A stretch of 64,000 nt of DNA from Oscillospiraceae bacterium. GTDB lineage: Bacteria > Bacillota > Clostridia > Oscillospirales > CAG-272. A model generated the notes under the pieces. That model saw nothing but the letters and a program-made list of their open reading frames with translations, was not told the DNA's origin and searched no databases. The stretch is from positions 24,262 to 88,261 of the forward strand of contig SVUJ01000001.1 of NCBI GenBank assembly GCA_015063305.1. The letters run 5' to 3'. A program made the translations under genes and the position numbers. Below, piece after piece: positions 32,044 through 41,340 of the stretch; positions within the stretch are counted from its first letter, which is position 1; each line of letters opens with the position of its first letter.

Positions 32044-32133
32044 TTTTTGAAAGGAACGTGAAGTGCGTTTCGGCGCGGTTGATAAACTTAGTATTAAACT
32101 TCGATTTTTAAAGAATACAAATCGAATTTAAAA

Positions 32134-32252
32134 AGCCTCCCCTGTGTAAGGGGAGGTGGCAGCCGAAGGCTGACGGAGGGGTTGTAAAACGAATATTAAA
32201 ACAAAAAACAATCCCTCAGTCGCTAACGCGACAGCTCCCTTTACACAAGGGA
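32134..32252 (+). repeat. Interspersed paired-hairpin repeat (family A)
   Basis: gcctcccctgtgtaaggggaggtggcagccgaaggctgacggagggg...tccctcagtcgctaacgcgacagctccctttacacaagggagcc. Confidence 0.85.
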
Positions 32253-32340
32253 GCCTTTGATTTGTACAATTTTTTGGGTTTAGTTAAAAATTTAGGTTGT
32301 CAGCGGTTCCGTTTTGCGCTCCACTCTTGAATTATAGGAA

Positions 32341-33243
32341 ATGTTAAACAACGAAATTTCGGGTGTGCTTATAGTCAACAAGCACGGCGGCGTTACGTCG
32401 CACGACATAGTGTATAAAATAAGACGCCTTTATTCCACCCGCCGCGTGGGACACACGGGTACGCTCGACCCTATGGCAACGGGTGTGCTTGTCGTTCTCG
32501 TAGGCAGGGCGGCAAAGGCGGCGGAATATCTTGTGAGCGACCGCAAGGGCTACCGCGCGCTGATGCGCCTCGGTATCACTACCGACACAGAGGACACGAG
32601 CGGCACGGTACTCACCGAGAGCGCGGATATCCCTGACAGTGAAACGGTGGAGCGCGTCTGCGAGAGTTTTTGCGGCAAGTACGCCCAAGTGCCGCCGATG
32701 TACAGCGCCCTCAAGGTGGGCGGAAAAAAGCTTTGCGACCTTGCGAGAAGCGGGGTCACGGTCGAGCGTCAGGCGAGAGAGGTCGAGATATTCTCTCTCG
32801 ATGTGAGTGCCACCGACGCGCCCGACACCTACGCGCTTGACGTGCTCTGCTCGTCGGGAACTTATATCCGTACCCTCTGCGCCGATATCGGCGAGAAGCT
32901 GGGCTGCGGCGCGGCTATGGCGGCGCTTGAACGCACCGAGGCGGGCGGATTTTCAATAGACCGCGCGTTTAGTATCGCCGAGCTCGAGGCTATGAGCGAG
33001 GAGCAGAGATGCGAGATACTGATACCCACCGAGGCGCTTTTCTCCTCTCTCGAAGAGGTAAGGCTGCCCGATTTTTACGAGCGACTCTGCCGCAACGGCT
33101 GTGAGATATATCAAAAGAAGATAGGAACAAAGTACGAGCTCGGTCAGCAAGTCCGCATCTGCGGTAAGGACGGCTTCTTCGCCCTCGGCGAAGTCCGCGA
33201 TTACCCAGACGGCTTAGCGATAAAAGCTATAAAGTTTTTGTGA
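32341..33243 (+). CDS. truB: tRNA pseudouridine(55) synthase TruB
   Basis: GVLIVNKHGGVTSHDIV, RVGHTGTLDPMATGVLVVLVG, SSGTYIRTLCADIG. Confidence 0.95.
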   Translation: MLNNEISGVLIVNKHGGVTSHDIVYKIRRLYSTRRVGHTGTLDPMATGVLVVLVGRAAKAAEYLVSDRKGYRALMRLGITTDTEDTSGTVLTESADIPDSETVERVCESFCGKYAQVPPMYSALKVGGKKLCDLARSGVTVERQAREVEIFSLDVSATDAPDTYALDVLCSSGTYIRTLCADIGEKLGCGAAMAALERTEAGGFSIDRAFSIAELEAMSEEQRCEILIPTEALFSSLEEVRLPDFYERLCRNGCEIYQKKIGTKYELGQQVRICGKDGFFALGEVRDYPDGLAIKAIKFL

Positions 33244-33446
33244 TGGAGATATATAAGGGGACACCTTTTGAGGAAAGGGTCGGCAGTGCCGACAGCCAAT
33301 CTTCGGAGATGTTCCCCTTAAATTAAAGACCCCACCCGATGGTGGGGTTTTTCTTATTTTGTTTATTATTTTTCCCTTGACCCTCTCCAAACCTTTTCAA
33401 ACTATTTTTAGCTACAGTGATGAAGTTTAGATTGTAATGTTTATAC

Positions 33447-33557
33447 AAGGGTCGTCGTAGGCGCCGACCCCTACCACGAACATTATAATTTGGCTTCATC
33501 ATGGTGTGGCAAACAATATTTTATAATCGGTAGGGGTCGGCGCCTACGACGACCCTT
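33447..33557. repeat. Long inverted-repeat element (family D), 29-bp perfect arms
   Basis: aagggtcgtcgtaggcgccgacccctacc (33447-33475) vs reverse complement 33529-33557. Confidence 0.9.
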
Positions 33558-33670
33558 AAAACAAACAAATAAGCAAAATATAAAACAGAAAACCAAATTC
33601 CACCCACAAACTGTAGGGGCGATTCACGAATCGTCCGCAAAATAAGCAATACAAACCGTCTATAGCTAAA

Positions 33671-33733
33671 AATGCTTTGAAAGTTTTTGAGGGGGTCAAA
33701 GGGGGAACTTTTTATAAAAAGTTCCCCCTTACT
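33671..33733 (-). terminator. Gene-end hairpin repeat (family C), minus-strand orientation
   Basis: gggggaactttttataaaaagttccccctt next to the rhamnosidase 3' end. Confidence 0.65.
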
Positions 33734-33740
33734 ATCTATA

Positions 33741-35432
33741 TCATCTAACTATCTTTATTCCTTCGGGTGCGGATATTTCTACGACGGTATCCTCGCCTTC
33801 TTTTTTCGCGCTTACGGTTATTATACCGTAAGGTGTGGGATACGTACCCTTTGCGAAGTCGAGGTAAGCGAGCTCGGGCTTGACCTCATAGGTATCTGCC
33901 GCCAGAGGACGGATGCCGAGCACGTAATTCGTGAGGTAAGGGCAGGGGCCTGATGCCCAGCCGTGGCAGAGCGAGTGTCTGAGGTTCATATAGCAGAAAG
34001 CGCCGTATGCCGCGTGTATATCGACCTTGCCCTCGGGAACTATCTCGTCGATACGAGCGGCGTTCTTCATCCAATCGATATCGAAATCCTCCCAGAAGGT
34101 CGTTGCTCCCATATCGAGCATTCCGCCCCAATACTCCTTGATATCGTCAAGTGCGCCCGCGTAGTTACCCGCGAGAGCCTTTGCGGCAAGCAGATAATAG
34201 CCGTAATAGGTGGAATATCCGTGTGCGCCGCCGGGGGCGAGGACTTCCTTATTCAGCTTCACGGGGTCGCCTATACCCGAAAGGGCGAGCAGAGCCGCCG
34301 CCTGCTTCGAGCCGTTGCAGTCGGGGATATAATTCTTCATTCTCTCGGCAGTCGCCTCGCACTTCTCGGCAACCGCATTCTCACCGAGCGCTCTGAGCAG
34401 AGCCGCGCCGCAATCAAGCGCCATCTTTGTAAGTCCCTGAAGACCCGCGTGTATAGCCCCGAGATTATTCTCGTTGGGCCAATCCAAAAATCTTCTGGGG
34501 GGAACTTGCTCAACTCCCTTGTCATCGGCAAACTCGGACACCTTATTCATAAGATTTACAAGGTAATCCTTCTGTTCTGCGAGATACGCCATATCGCCCG
34601 TTGCGCGGAAAAGCTCGTGGTGTATGATTATCCACCACATCGAATAGGAGCACATTCCGTTCATCCACTCGTCGTCGGGGGTATCGTCCCTTATAATATC
34701 GAGCGAGTCTGCGATGACCTTCTGGTTTCCAAATACGGTCAGAAGCGTTTTTACCTCGGGGTGCATATCGCCTATCCAAACGAGTCTATCTCTCTTTATT
34801 CCGTCCCAGATGTTGTCCTGAGCGCAGAGGTGGACTGTATAAGCGGCAACGTCCCAGATGCGGTTCAGCTTTTCGTCGCTGCACTCAAAGCTGCCCTTGT
34901 ATTCCCAATCTCTGTAATGGAAGACGCCCTGTATCGCCTTTATCGAGGCGGTGCAGTTTTCGTCAAGCAGCTCTATGTATGCGAAGCGGTAACCGCTTTC
35001 GTTGGTCTCATTTGAGGAAAGTCTGCCCACGTTGAGTATCTGCTCACGGTTGGCGTGGTCGTTTGTGGCGTTCTTCGTGCCAACGGGGGTCATAGCCTCG
35101 CTCACGCTCTCGCCGAAGCGGATAAGGAAGGTGGAGCGTCTGTTGGGAGTACTTCCTTTATTTATCATTATACGAAGGCTTCCCGCGAACTCTATGCCGA
35201 AGTCAAGGAGAATTGCTGCGTGGGGCTGACCCTCTTTATTCTCGAGGAAGCAATGGAGCTTCTCGGACTCGGGGATAAAAGCTATCTGATTACTTTTTTC
35301 TCTGAGGATATTTTCTATACAGCGGACCGTACCCTGAGTATATACCACTCTTTTGGGAATGAGGTATCTTCTGGTTCTGGCATCGATATTTCTTGCTTCG
35401 AGGGCGGGGAATTTGTCGTTTACCTTAGTCAT
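33741..35432 (-). CDS. Alpha-L-rhamnosidase-like glycoside hydrolase (GH78-type), no signal peptide
   Basis: DNIWDGIKRDRLVWIGDMHPE catalytic-region motif, LCHGWASGPCPYLTNYVLGI; ATG at 35432 with aaagga RBS. Confidence 0.85.
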   Translation of the reverse strand: MTKVNDKFPALEARNIDARTRRYLIPKRVVYTQGTVRCIENILREKSNQIAFIPESEKLHCFLENKEGQPHAAILLDFGIEFAGSLRIMINKGSTPNRRSTFLIRFGESVSEAMTPVGTKNATNDHANREQILNVGRLSSNETNESGYRFAYIELLDENCTASIKAIQGVFHYRDWEYKGSFECSDEKLNRIWDVAAYTVHLCAQDNIWDGIKRDRLVWIGDMHPEVKTLLTVFGNQKVIADSLDIIRDDTPDDEWMNGMCSYSMWWIIIHHELFRATGDMAYLAEQKDYLVNLMNKVSEFADDKGVEQVPPRRFLDWPNENNLGAIHAGLQGLTKMALDCGAALLRALGENAVAEKCEATAERMKNYIPDCNGSKQAAALLALSGIGDPVKLNKEVLAPGGAHGYSTYYGYYLLAAKALAGNYAGALDDIKEYWGGMLDMGATTFWEDFDIDWMKNAARIDEIVPEGKVDIHAAYGAFCYMNLRHSLCHGWASGPCPYLTNYVLGIRPLAADTYEVKPELAYLDFAKGTYPTPYGIITVSAKKEGEDTVVEISAPEGIKIVR

Positions 35433-35553
35433 TTTTCTTGATCCTTTCAAAGTGATGGGCTAAAAAATCAACCTTTTATATATTATACCTTTTTATCCCC
35501 CTGATTTCAAGGGGTTTATCAATTTTTATACCTTTTCAAAAACTTAAAAGCGA

Positions 35554-35576
35554 CGTGTTTTTGGCACAAAAACACG
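35554..35576. promoter_or_regulatory. Inverted repeat IR1 (9-bp arms, 5-nt spacer)
   Basis: cgtgttttt-ggcac-aaaaacacg. Confidence 0.7.
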
Positions 35577-35582
35577 GAATTA

Positions 35583-35646
35583 AACAAAAACAACAAAAAG
35601 CAAAAACGAAACCCACATTTTTGTGGTTTTTGGTGTTGTTTTTGTT
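35583..35646. promoter_or_regulatory. Nested inverted repeat IR2 (12-13-bp outer arms, inner ccac/gtgg)
   Basis: aacaaaaacaac (35583-35594) vs gttgtttttgtt (35635-35646), inner ccac-atttttt-gtgg-like hairpin. Confidence 0.7.
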
Positions 35647-35695
35647 CCAATTTGGGCATAAAACAAAAAAATACAAAAAAAGTGAAGAAAAACCC

Positions 35696-35724
35696 TTGAC
35701 AAATAGGGGAGTATATGTTATAGT
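35696..35724 (+). promoter_or_regulatory. SigmaA-type promoter of the BMC operon
   Basis: TTGACA (35696-35701), 17-nt spacer, TATAGT (35719-35724). Confidence 0.8.
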
Positions 35725-35779
35725 GTACTCAGGATAGTAGCGCAATTCTGTGGAATTGAGGCTTCTATGTTTAAAAACC

Positions 35780-35803
35780 ACAAAAAACAAACACGTTTTT
35801 TGT
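35780..35803. promoter_or_regulatory. Inverted repeat IR3 in GRE 5' leader (9-bp arms)
   Basis: acaaaaaac-aaacac-gttttttgt. Confidence 0.7.
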
Positions 35804-35832
35804 TGAAAATACTTTGATAAAGGAAGATTGCT

Positions 35833-38358
35833 ATGAAGTTCTACGCTGAGCCCATTGCAAAATCTCCGAGAATTGAAAAGCTTGTCGAAGCTCTTTTTGA
35901 AAAAATGCCTCAGATAGAGGCAGACAGAGCCGTGCTTCTCACAGAATCCTACAAGGCGACCGAGGGCGAGCCGATAATAACTCGCCGCGCGAAGGCTTTC
36001 AAGCATATTCTGGAGAACATTCCGATAACCATTCGCGAGAATGAGCTTATCGTCGGCGCGGCGACAAAAGCGCCCAGAGGATGTCAGGTGTTCCCCGAGT
36101 ACTCCTTTGAGTGGCTTGAGTCGGAGTTCGACACGGTGGAGACCAGAACGGCAGACCCGTTCTACATCTCGGAAGAAACCAAACAGACCCTCCACGAGGT
36201 CTATAAATACTGGAAGGGTAAGACAACCAGTGAGCTTGCTACGTCTTATATGTCGGACGAGGCGAAGCTTGCGATGGAGCACAACATCTTTACCCCAGGA
36301 AATTACTTTTATAACGGAATAGGACATCTGACGGTCGATTACCCCAAGGTTCTCGCCGTTGGATACAGCGGAATAATAAAGGAAGCTAAGGATGCGCTTG
36401 CGGCGCTCTCGCAGGGAGATGCCGACTTCGCAAAGAGAAGTCACTTCCTGAGCGCCGTGATAATGAGCTGTGAGGCTGCGATAAATTACGCGCACCGCTA
36501 CGCAGAGCTTGCCGCGAGTATGGCGAAGACCACGATGGACGTTCGCCGCCGTCGTGAGCTTGAGGATATCGCATCGGCTTGCCGCCGCGTTCCCGAGTAT
36601 GGAGCACAAAGCTTCAGAGAGGCTTGTCAGTCCTTCTGGTTCGTGCAGATGCTGCTCCAGATAGAGTCGAGCGGACACTCGATCTCCCCCGGACGCTTTG
36701 ACCAGTATATGTATCCTTATTATAAGAGGGATCTTGATGCGGGTAAGCTCAGCCGCGAGGAAGCGCAGGAGCTTATGGACTGCGTATGGGTCAAGCTCAA
36801 CGACCTCAACAAGGTTCGTGATGCCGCATCGGCTGAAGGATTTGCGGGATACAGCTTATTCCAGAACCTGATAGCGGGCGGACAGGACGAAAACGGAAAG
36901 GACGCGACCAACGACCTTTCGTTTATGTCGATAACCGCAACCGAGCACGTATTTCTTCCTCAGCCTTCCTTCTCGGTAAGAGTTTGGAACGGCACGCCCC
37001 ACGAATTTCTCATAAGGGCGGCAGAGCTTACGAGAACGGGAATCGGATTCCCCGCTTACTATAATGACGAAGTGATAATCCCCGCGCTCCAGAGCAGAGG
37101 TCTTACTCTTCAGGACGCGAGAGATTACAATATAATCGGTTGTGTTGAGCCTCAGAAGTCGGCAAAGACCGACGGTTGGCACGACGCGGCGTTCTTCAAT
37201 ATGTGCCGTCCGCTTGAGCTGGTCTTCTCGAACGGAGTTGACAAGGGAGTGCAGATAGGCCCTCGCACGGGCGAGGTCGAGAGCATGAAGAGCTACGGGG
37301 AGTTCGAGGACGCATACAGAGCGCAGATGAACTACTTTATAGAGCTGCTCGTAAATGCCGACAACGCCATCGACGTGGCGCACGCCGAGAGATGCCCCCT
37401 GCCTTTCCAGTCTTCGATGGTCAATGACTGTATCAAGAGAGGAAAGAGCCTTCAGGAGGGCGGAGCGATATACAACTTCACAGGCCCTCAGGGCTTTGGT
37501 ATAGCGAATATAACCGACGGAATATACGCGGTCAAGAAGCTGGTATTTGAGGATAAGAAATACACACTCGGCTTCTTCAAGGAAGCGCTTGACAACAATT
37601 TCGGTCAGGATATGGACTCGGCTATGGCGGCAAAGCTTACACAGCAGGTCGCGAAGTCGATAGTGGCGGCAGGCAAGGACCTGAGCGCTGACGATATAAA
37701 GACGGTCTACCTCACGGTAAAGGCAAATAAGGCGAGCGAGGCAGACAGAAAGAAGTACGCGGCGCTGCTTGAGGATATAACCTCGCTTGAAAAGTTCGGA
37801 AACGACGAGGACGAGATCGACGCCTTCGCAAGAGAGATGGCTTATACATATACAAAGCCGCTTGAGGGATATATGAACCCCAGAGGAGGAATATTCCAGG
37901 CGGGACTTTACCCCGTTTCGGCAAACGTTCCGCTCGGAGCGCAGACAGGAGCAACTCCCGACGGACGACTTGCCTTCACACCTATAGCCGACGGTGTTTC
38001 GCCCGCGGCGGGACGCGACGTCAAGGGTCCCACGGCGGCGGCTAACTCGGTATCAAGGCTCGACCACTATATAGCGTCAAACGGAACGCTCTTCAATATG
38101 AAGTTCCATCCGTCGGCGCTTGAGGGAAGAAGCGGACTTGAGAGCTTCGTTGCTCTGGTCAGAGGATATTTTGACCAGAAGGGAAGCCACATGCAGTTCA
38201 ACGTCGTAAGCCGAGAGACACTCAGAGATGCGCAGAAGCACCCCGAGAAGTACAAGTCGCTGGTAGTAAGAGTTGCGGGATATTCGGCACTCTTCACCAC
38301 GCTCTCGAAGAGCTTGCAGGAAGATATAATCAACAGAACAGAGCAGCAGGGCTTTTGA
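35833..38358 (+). CDS. Glycyl radical enzyme, probable B12-independent 1,2-propanediol dehydratase
   Basis: 841 aa; thiyl Cys motif NIIGCVEPQ (Cys437, codon 37141-37143) and glycyl loop RVAGYSALF (Gly816, codon 38278-38280). Confidence 0.9.
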   Translation: MKFYAEPIAKSPRIEKLVEALFEKMPQIEADRAVLLTESYKATEGEPIITRRAKAFKHILENIPITIRENELIVGAATKAPRGCQVFPEYSFEWLESEFDTVETRTADPFYISEETKQTLHEVYKYWKGKTTSELATSYMSDEAKLAMEHNIFTPGNYFYNGIGHLTVDYPKVLAVGYSGIIKEAKDALAALSQGDADFAKRSHFLSAVIMSCEAAINYAHRYAELAASMAKTTMDVRRRRELEDIASACRRVPEYGAQSFREACQSFWFVQMLLQIESSGHSISPGRFDQYMYPYYKRDLDAGKLSREEAQELMDCVWVKLNDLNKVRDAASAEGFAGYSLFQNLIAGGQDENGKDATNDLSFMSITATEHVFLPQPSFSVRVWNGTPHEFLIRAAELTRTGIGFPAYYNDEVIIPALQSRGLTLQDARDYNIIGCVEPQKSAKTDGWHDAAFFNMCRPLELVFSNGVDKGVQIGPRTGEVESMKSYGEFEDAYRAQMNYFIELLVNADNAIDVAHAERCPLPFQSSMVNDCIKRGKSLQEGGAIYNFTGPQGFGIANITDGIYAVKKLVFEDKKYTLGFFKEALDNNFGQDMDSAMAAKLTQQVAKSIVAAGKDLSADDIKTVYLTVKANKASEADRKKYAALLEDITSLEKFGNDEDEIDAFAREMAYTYTKPLEGYMNPRGGIFQAGLYPVSANVPLGAQTGATPDGRLAFTPIADGVSPAAGRDVKGPTAAANSVSRLDHYIASNGTLFNMKFHPSALEGRSGLESFVALVRGYFDQKGSHMQFNVVSRETLRDAQKHPEKYKSLVVRVAGYSALFTTLSKSLQEDIINRTEQQGF

Positions 38359-38363
38359 GGTGA

Positions 38364-39164
38364 ATGACGATGGATAAGGCGTTGCTTGAAACAAAGGGCA
38401 GGATATTCAATATCCAACGCTTTTCTATCCACGACGGCCCGGGAATAAGAACGATAGTTTTTCTCAAGGGCTGTCCGCTCAGATGCAGATGGTGCTGTAA
38501 CCCCGAATCACAGGAATGGAAGTTCGAGCAGATGGTCACGGCGGGCGTTACCAAAACGGTGGGGCGCGACGTTACTGTCGGCGAGATACTTGAGGAGATA
38601 AAAAAGGACAGAGTCTACTATGCCCGTTCGGGCGGAGGGGGACTTACCCTCTCGGGAGGCGAGTGTCTGTGGCAGCCCGAGTTCTCAGAGGCGCTGCTCA
38701 GAGCGGCGAAGGAGATGGGAATATCCACGGCGATAGAAACCACAGCATATGCCGACATAGAGGTGATAAGACGACTGCTCAAGTACACCGACACCGTTCT
38801 TATGGATATAAAGCACGTAAACGGCGAGAAGCACAAGGAGTTTACCACAAGGGATAACGATCTGATACTTGCTAACGCGAGAGTGATAGCGAGAGAGGCG
38901 AACGAGCTGATAATCAGGACCCCTGTGATACCCACCTTCAACGACTCCGACGAGGAGATAAGAGCTATCGCGGAGTTTGCGGCGTCGCTCGAAGGGGTAC
39001 GCGAGATGCACCTGCTTCCGTATCACCGAATAGGCTCGGATAAGTACGCGGGTCTTGGCAGGGTCTACGGTATGGCTCACATCCAGCCCCCGCCGAGAGA
39101 ACAGATGGAAAGACTGCTCTCGATAGTAAGATCGACCGGACTTACGGGTCAGATAGGAGGTTGA
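38364..39164 (+). CDS. Glycyl radical enzyme activating enzyme (radical SAM)
   Basis: SIHDGPGIRTIVFLKGCPLRCRWCCNPESQ (CX3CX2C), GGGLTLSGGE. Confidence 0.93.
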   Translation: MTMDKALLETKGRIFNIQRFSIHDGPGIRTIVFLKGCPLRCRWCCNPESQEWKFEQMVTAGVTKTVGRDVTVGEILEEIKKDRVYYARSGGGGLTLSGGECLWQPEFSEALLRAAKEMGISTAIETTAYADIEVIRRLLKYTDTVLMDIKHVNGEKHKEFTTRDNDLILANARVIAREANELIIRTPVIPTFNDSDEEIRAIAEFAASLEGVREMHLLPYHRIGSDKYAGLGRVYGMAHIQPPPREQMERLLSIVRSTGLTGQIGG

Positions 39165-39168
39165 TAGC

Positions 39169-39531
39169 ATGCAGGATAGTATGGAAAAGCAAAGGATAAT
39201 ACAGGAGCTCGTTCCGGGTAAGCAGATAACGCTGGCTCACATAATCGCGAACCCAGACGAGATACTGTATAAGAAGCTGGGACTTGATCCGGCTGTCGAA
39301 TATTCAAAATCGGCGATCGGAATACTGACGCTCAGTCCCGCTGAGACCGCGATAATCGCGGGAGATATAGCAATAAAGGCGTCGGGCGCGCAGCTTGGAT
39401 TTGTAGACCGCTTCAGCGGAACGGTGATACTCACGGGTACTTACTCGGAGGTGGACGCCTCGCTCAAGGCGGTGACGGATTACGCGGCGCAAACGCTTGG
39501 GTTCACGGTATGCAAGATAACCAAGACCTGA
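39169..39531 (+). CDS. BMC-domain shell protein, PduU/EutS type (permuted BMC-H)
   Basis: RIIQELVPGKQITLAHIIANPDE N-term signature and BMC core. Confidence 0.9.
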   Translation: MQDSMEKQRIIQELVPGKQITLAHIIANPDEILYKKLGLDPAVEYSKSAIGILTLSPAETAIIAGDIAIKASGAQLGFVDRFSGTVILTGTYSEVDASLKAVTDYAAQTLGFTVCKITKT

Positions 39532-39533
39532 GA

Positions 39534-39959
39534 ATGAAAAAGACCCTTCTGGTGGGACGTCACGGAGTTGGAAAAACAACGCTGACGCAGGCGCTGAGGG
39601 GAGAGAAGATACACTACGTCAAAACGCAGTATATGAATTACGGAGATTGGCTGATAGATTCCCCCGGGGAGTACGCAGAGGTGCACGGCTTAGGCGCGGC
39701 GCTTGCGATATACTCCTACGAGGCGGAGGTCGTTGCGCTGCTGATATCGGCGGACGACGATTACTCGCTCTTTCCCCCCTGCTGCGCTTCGATGATAAAC
39801 CGAGAGGTGATAGGTATCGTAACCAAGACGACGGCGCAGTCGCCCGAGAGGGCAGAGAATTGGCTTCGTCTTGCAGGGTGTGAAAAGGTATTTCACATCG
39901 ATTCGCACACCGGTGAGGGTGTTGACGAGCTGAAGGCTTATCTGCGAAAGCAGAGCTGA
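39534..39959 (+). CDS. PduV/EutP-like small GTPase
   Basis: MKKTLLVGRHGVGKTTLTQAL P-loop, DSPGEY, VTKTT; follows PduU-like gene as in pduUV. Confidence 0.88.
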   Translation: MKKTLLVGRHGVGKTTLTQALRGEKIHYVKTQYMNYGDWLIDSPGEYAEVHGLGAALAIYSYEAEVVALLISADDDYSLFPPCCASMINREVIGIVTKTTAQSPERAENWLRLAGCEKVFHIDSHTGEGVDELKAYLRKQS

Positions 39960-40009
39960 TATATTTAAAGAAAAAATAAAAAAATTATTTAATCATAAGG
40001 AGAAGAAAA

Positions 40010-40807
40010 ATGGTTAACGAGTACGAAATCAAAAAACAGATATGTGAGATAGGTAAGCGTATCTACAACAAGGGAATGGTTGCATCCAACGACGGTAACA
40101 TCTCTGTAAAGCTTAACGACAACGAGTTCCTCTGCACACCTACAGGAGTTTCCAAGGGATTTATGACTCCCGAGTTCATCTGTAAGGTTGACGCTAAGGG
40201 TAACGTTATTCAGGCAAACGCAGGCTTCAAGCCCTCGTCTGAGATCAAGATGCACATGAGAGTTTACCGCGAGCGTCCCGACGTAACCGCTGTCGTTCAC
40301 GCTCATCCTCTCTACGCTACATCCTTCGCTATCGCAGGAATCCCGCTCACCGAGCCGATCATGCCTGAGGCAGTAATCGCTCTCGGATGCGTTCCGATAG
40401 CTGAGTACGGAACACCCTCTACCGAGGAGATCCCGGACGCTGTTTCCAAGTACCTCCAGTACTATGATGCAGTACTTCTTGCAAACCACGGAGCGCTTTC
40501 CTTCTCGGATTCTCTGCTCAACGCATACCACAAGATGGAGTCTGTAGAGTTCTACGCTCAGCTCCTTTACCAGGCAAAGGTTCTCGGCGGTCCTAAGAAG
40601 CTCACCGACGCTCAGGTTGAAAGACTTTACGAGATCCGCCGTCAGTTCGGTCTCAAGGGTAAGCACCCCGCAAACGTATGCCCCAACGCTCAGGCAGGTA
40701 AGCCCAGCTGCCACGGTTGCGGCGGCAAGTGCTCAAGCGGCAAGGGCGCTGACGCTGACACCATCGCTATGGTAACAAAGCTCGTTCTCGAGCAGCTCGG
40801 CAAATAA
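40010..40807 (+). CDS. Class II aldolase (L-fuculose/rhamnulose-1-phosphate aldolase type) with Cys-rich C-terminal extension
   Basis: GMVASNDGNISVKL, HAHPLYATSFA, ANHGALSFSDSLLNAYHKME; C-term CPNAQAGKPSCHGCGGKCSSGKGADADTIAMVTKLVLEQLGK. Confidence 0.9.
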   Translation: MVNEYEIKKQICEIGKRIYNKGMVASNDGNISVKLNDNEFLCTPTGVSKGFMTPEFICKVDAKGNVIQANAGFKPSSEIKMHMRVYRERPDVTAVVHAHPLYATSFAIAGIPLTEPIMPEAVIALGCVPIAEYGTPSTEEIPDAVSKYLQYYDAVLLANHGALSFSDSLLNAYHKMESVEFYAQLLYQAKVLGGPKKLTDAQVERLYEIRRQFGLKGKHPANVCPNAQAGKPSCHGCGGKCSSGKGADADTIAMVTKLVLEQLGK

Positions 40808-40830
40808 GATATCTTAAAGCGGTCACTCTT

Positions 40831-41307
40831 ATGAACGAAAATGAAATAAGAAGGATCGTTCAGGATACGGTATCTGCCGTTAAAAACAGAAAAAAAGTAA
40901 TGACGCTTTCTCTTGCCGAAAGGATCGCCGACGCGACTGTCGCCGAGGCGGCAAGGATCGGAGTCCGCGCGGTGGTCTGTGTATCGGATGCCGCGGGAAA
41001 CCCCAAGATAGTCAAGTCTATGGACGACGCTTATATCGCAAGCTACGATATAGCCGTGAACAAGGCGTTCACGGTTGTGGCGCTGAAAATGCCCACGTCG
41101 GCTCTCAAGGAGCTTGCTCAGCCGGGCGCTTCGCTTTACGGAATACAGTTTACCAACAACGGTAAGATAGTGATATTCGGCGGCGGAGATCCTCTTATCA
41201 ACGACGATGAGGTGATTATCGGCGGCATCGGGGTCAGCGGCGGGAGCGAGGAGCAGGACATAGCGCTTTCGGCTTACGGCAGAAAGTATTTTGAAACAAA
41301 GATCTAA
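40831..41307 (+). CDS. GlcG/HbpS (DUF336)-like protein with N-terminal encapsulation-peptide-like helix
   Basis: MNENEIRRIVQDTVSAVK N-term; GVRAVVCVSDAAGNP, PGASLYGIQFTNNGKIVIFGGG core. Confidence 0.82.
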   Translation: MNENEIRRIVQDTVSAVKNRKKVMTLSLAERIADATVAEAARIGVRAVVCVSDAAGNPKIVKSMDDAYIASYDIAVNKAFTVVALKMPTSALKELAQPGASLYGIQFTNNGKIVIFGGGDPLINDDEVIIGGIGVSGGSEEQDIALSAYGRKYFETKI

Positions 41308-41340
41308 AACAATATCAGTTACATACGAAAGGACAAAGAG

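Noticed and set aside
35833-38358. Choline TMA-lyase (CutC) interpretation of the GRE
   Set aside because: Not excluded by motif alone (GCVEP is shared), but the adjacent class II aldolase and rhamnosidase favour propanediol dehydratase.
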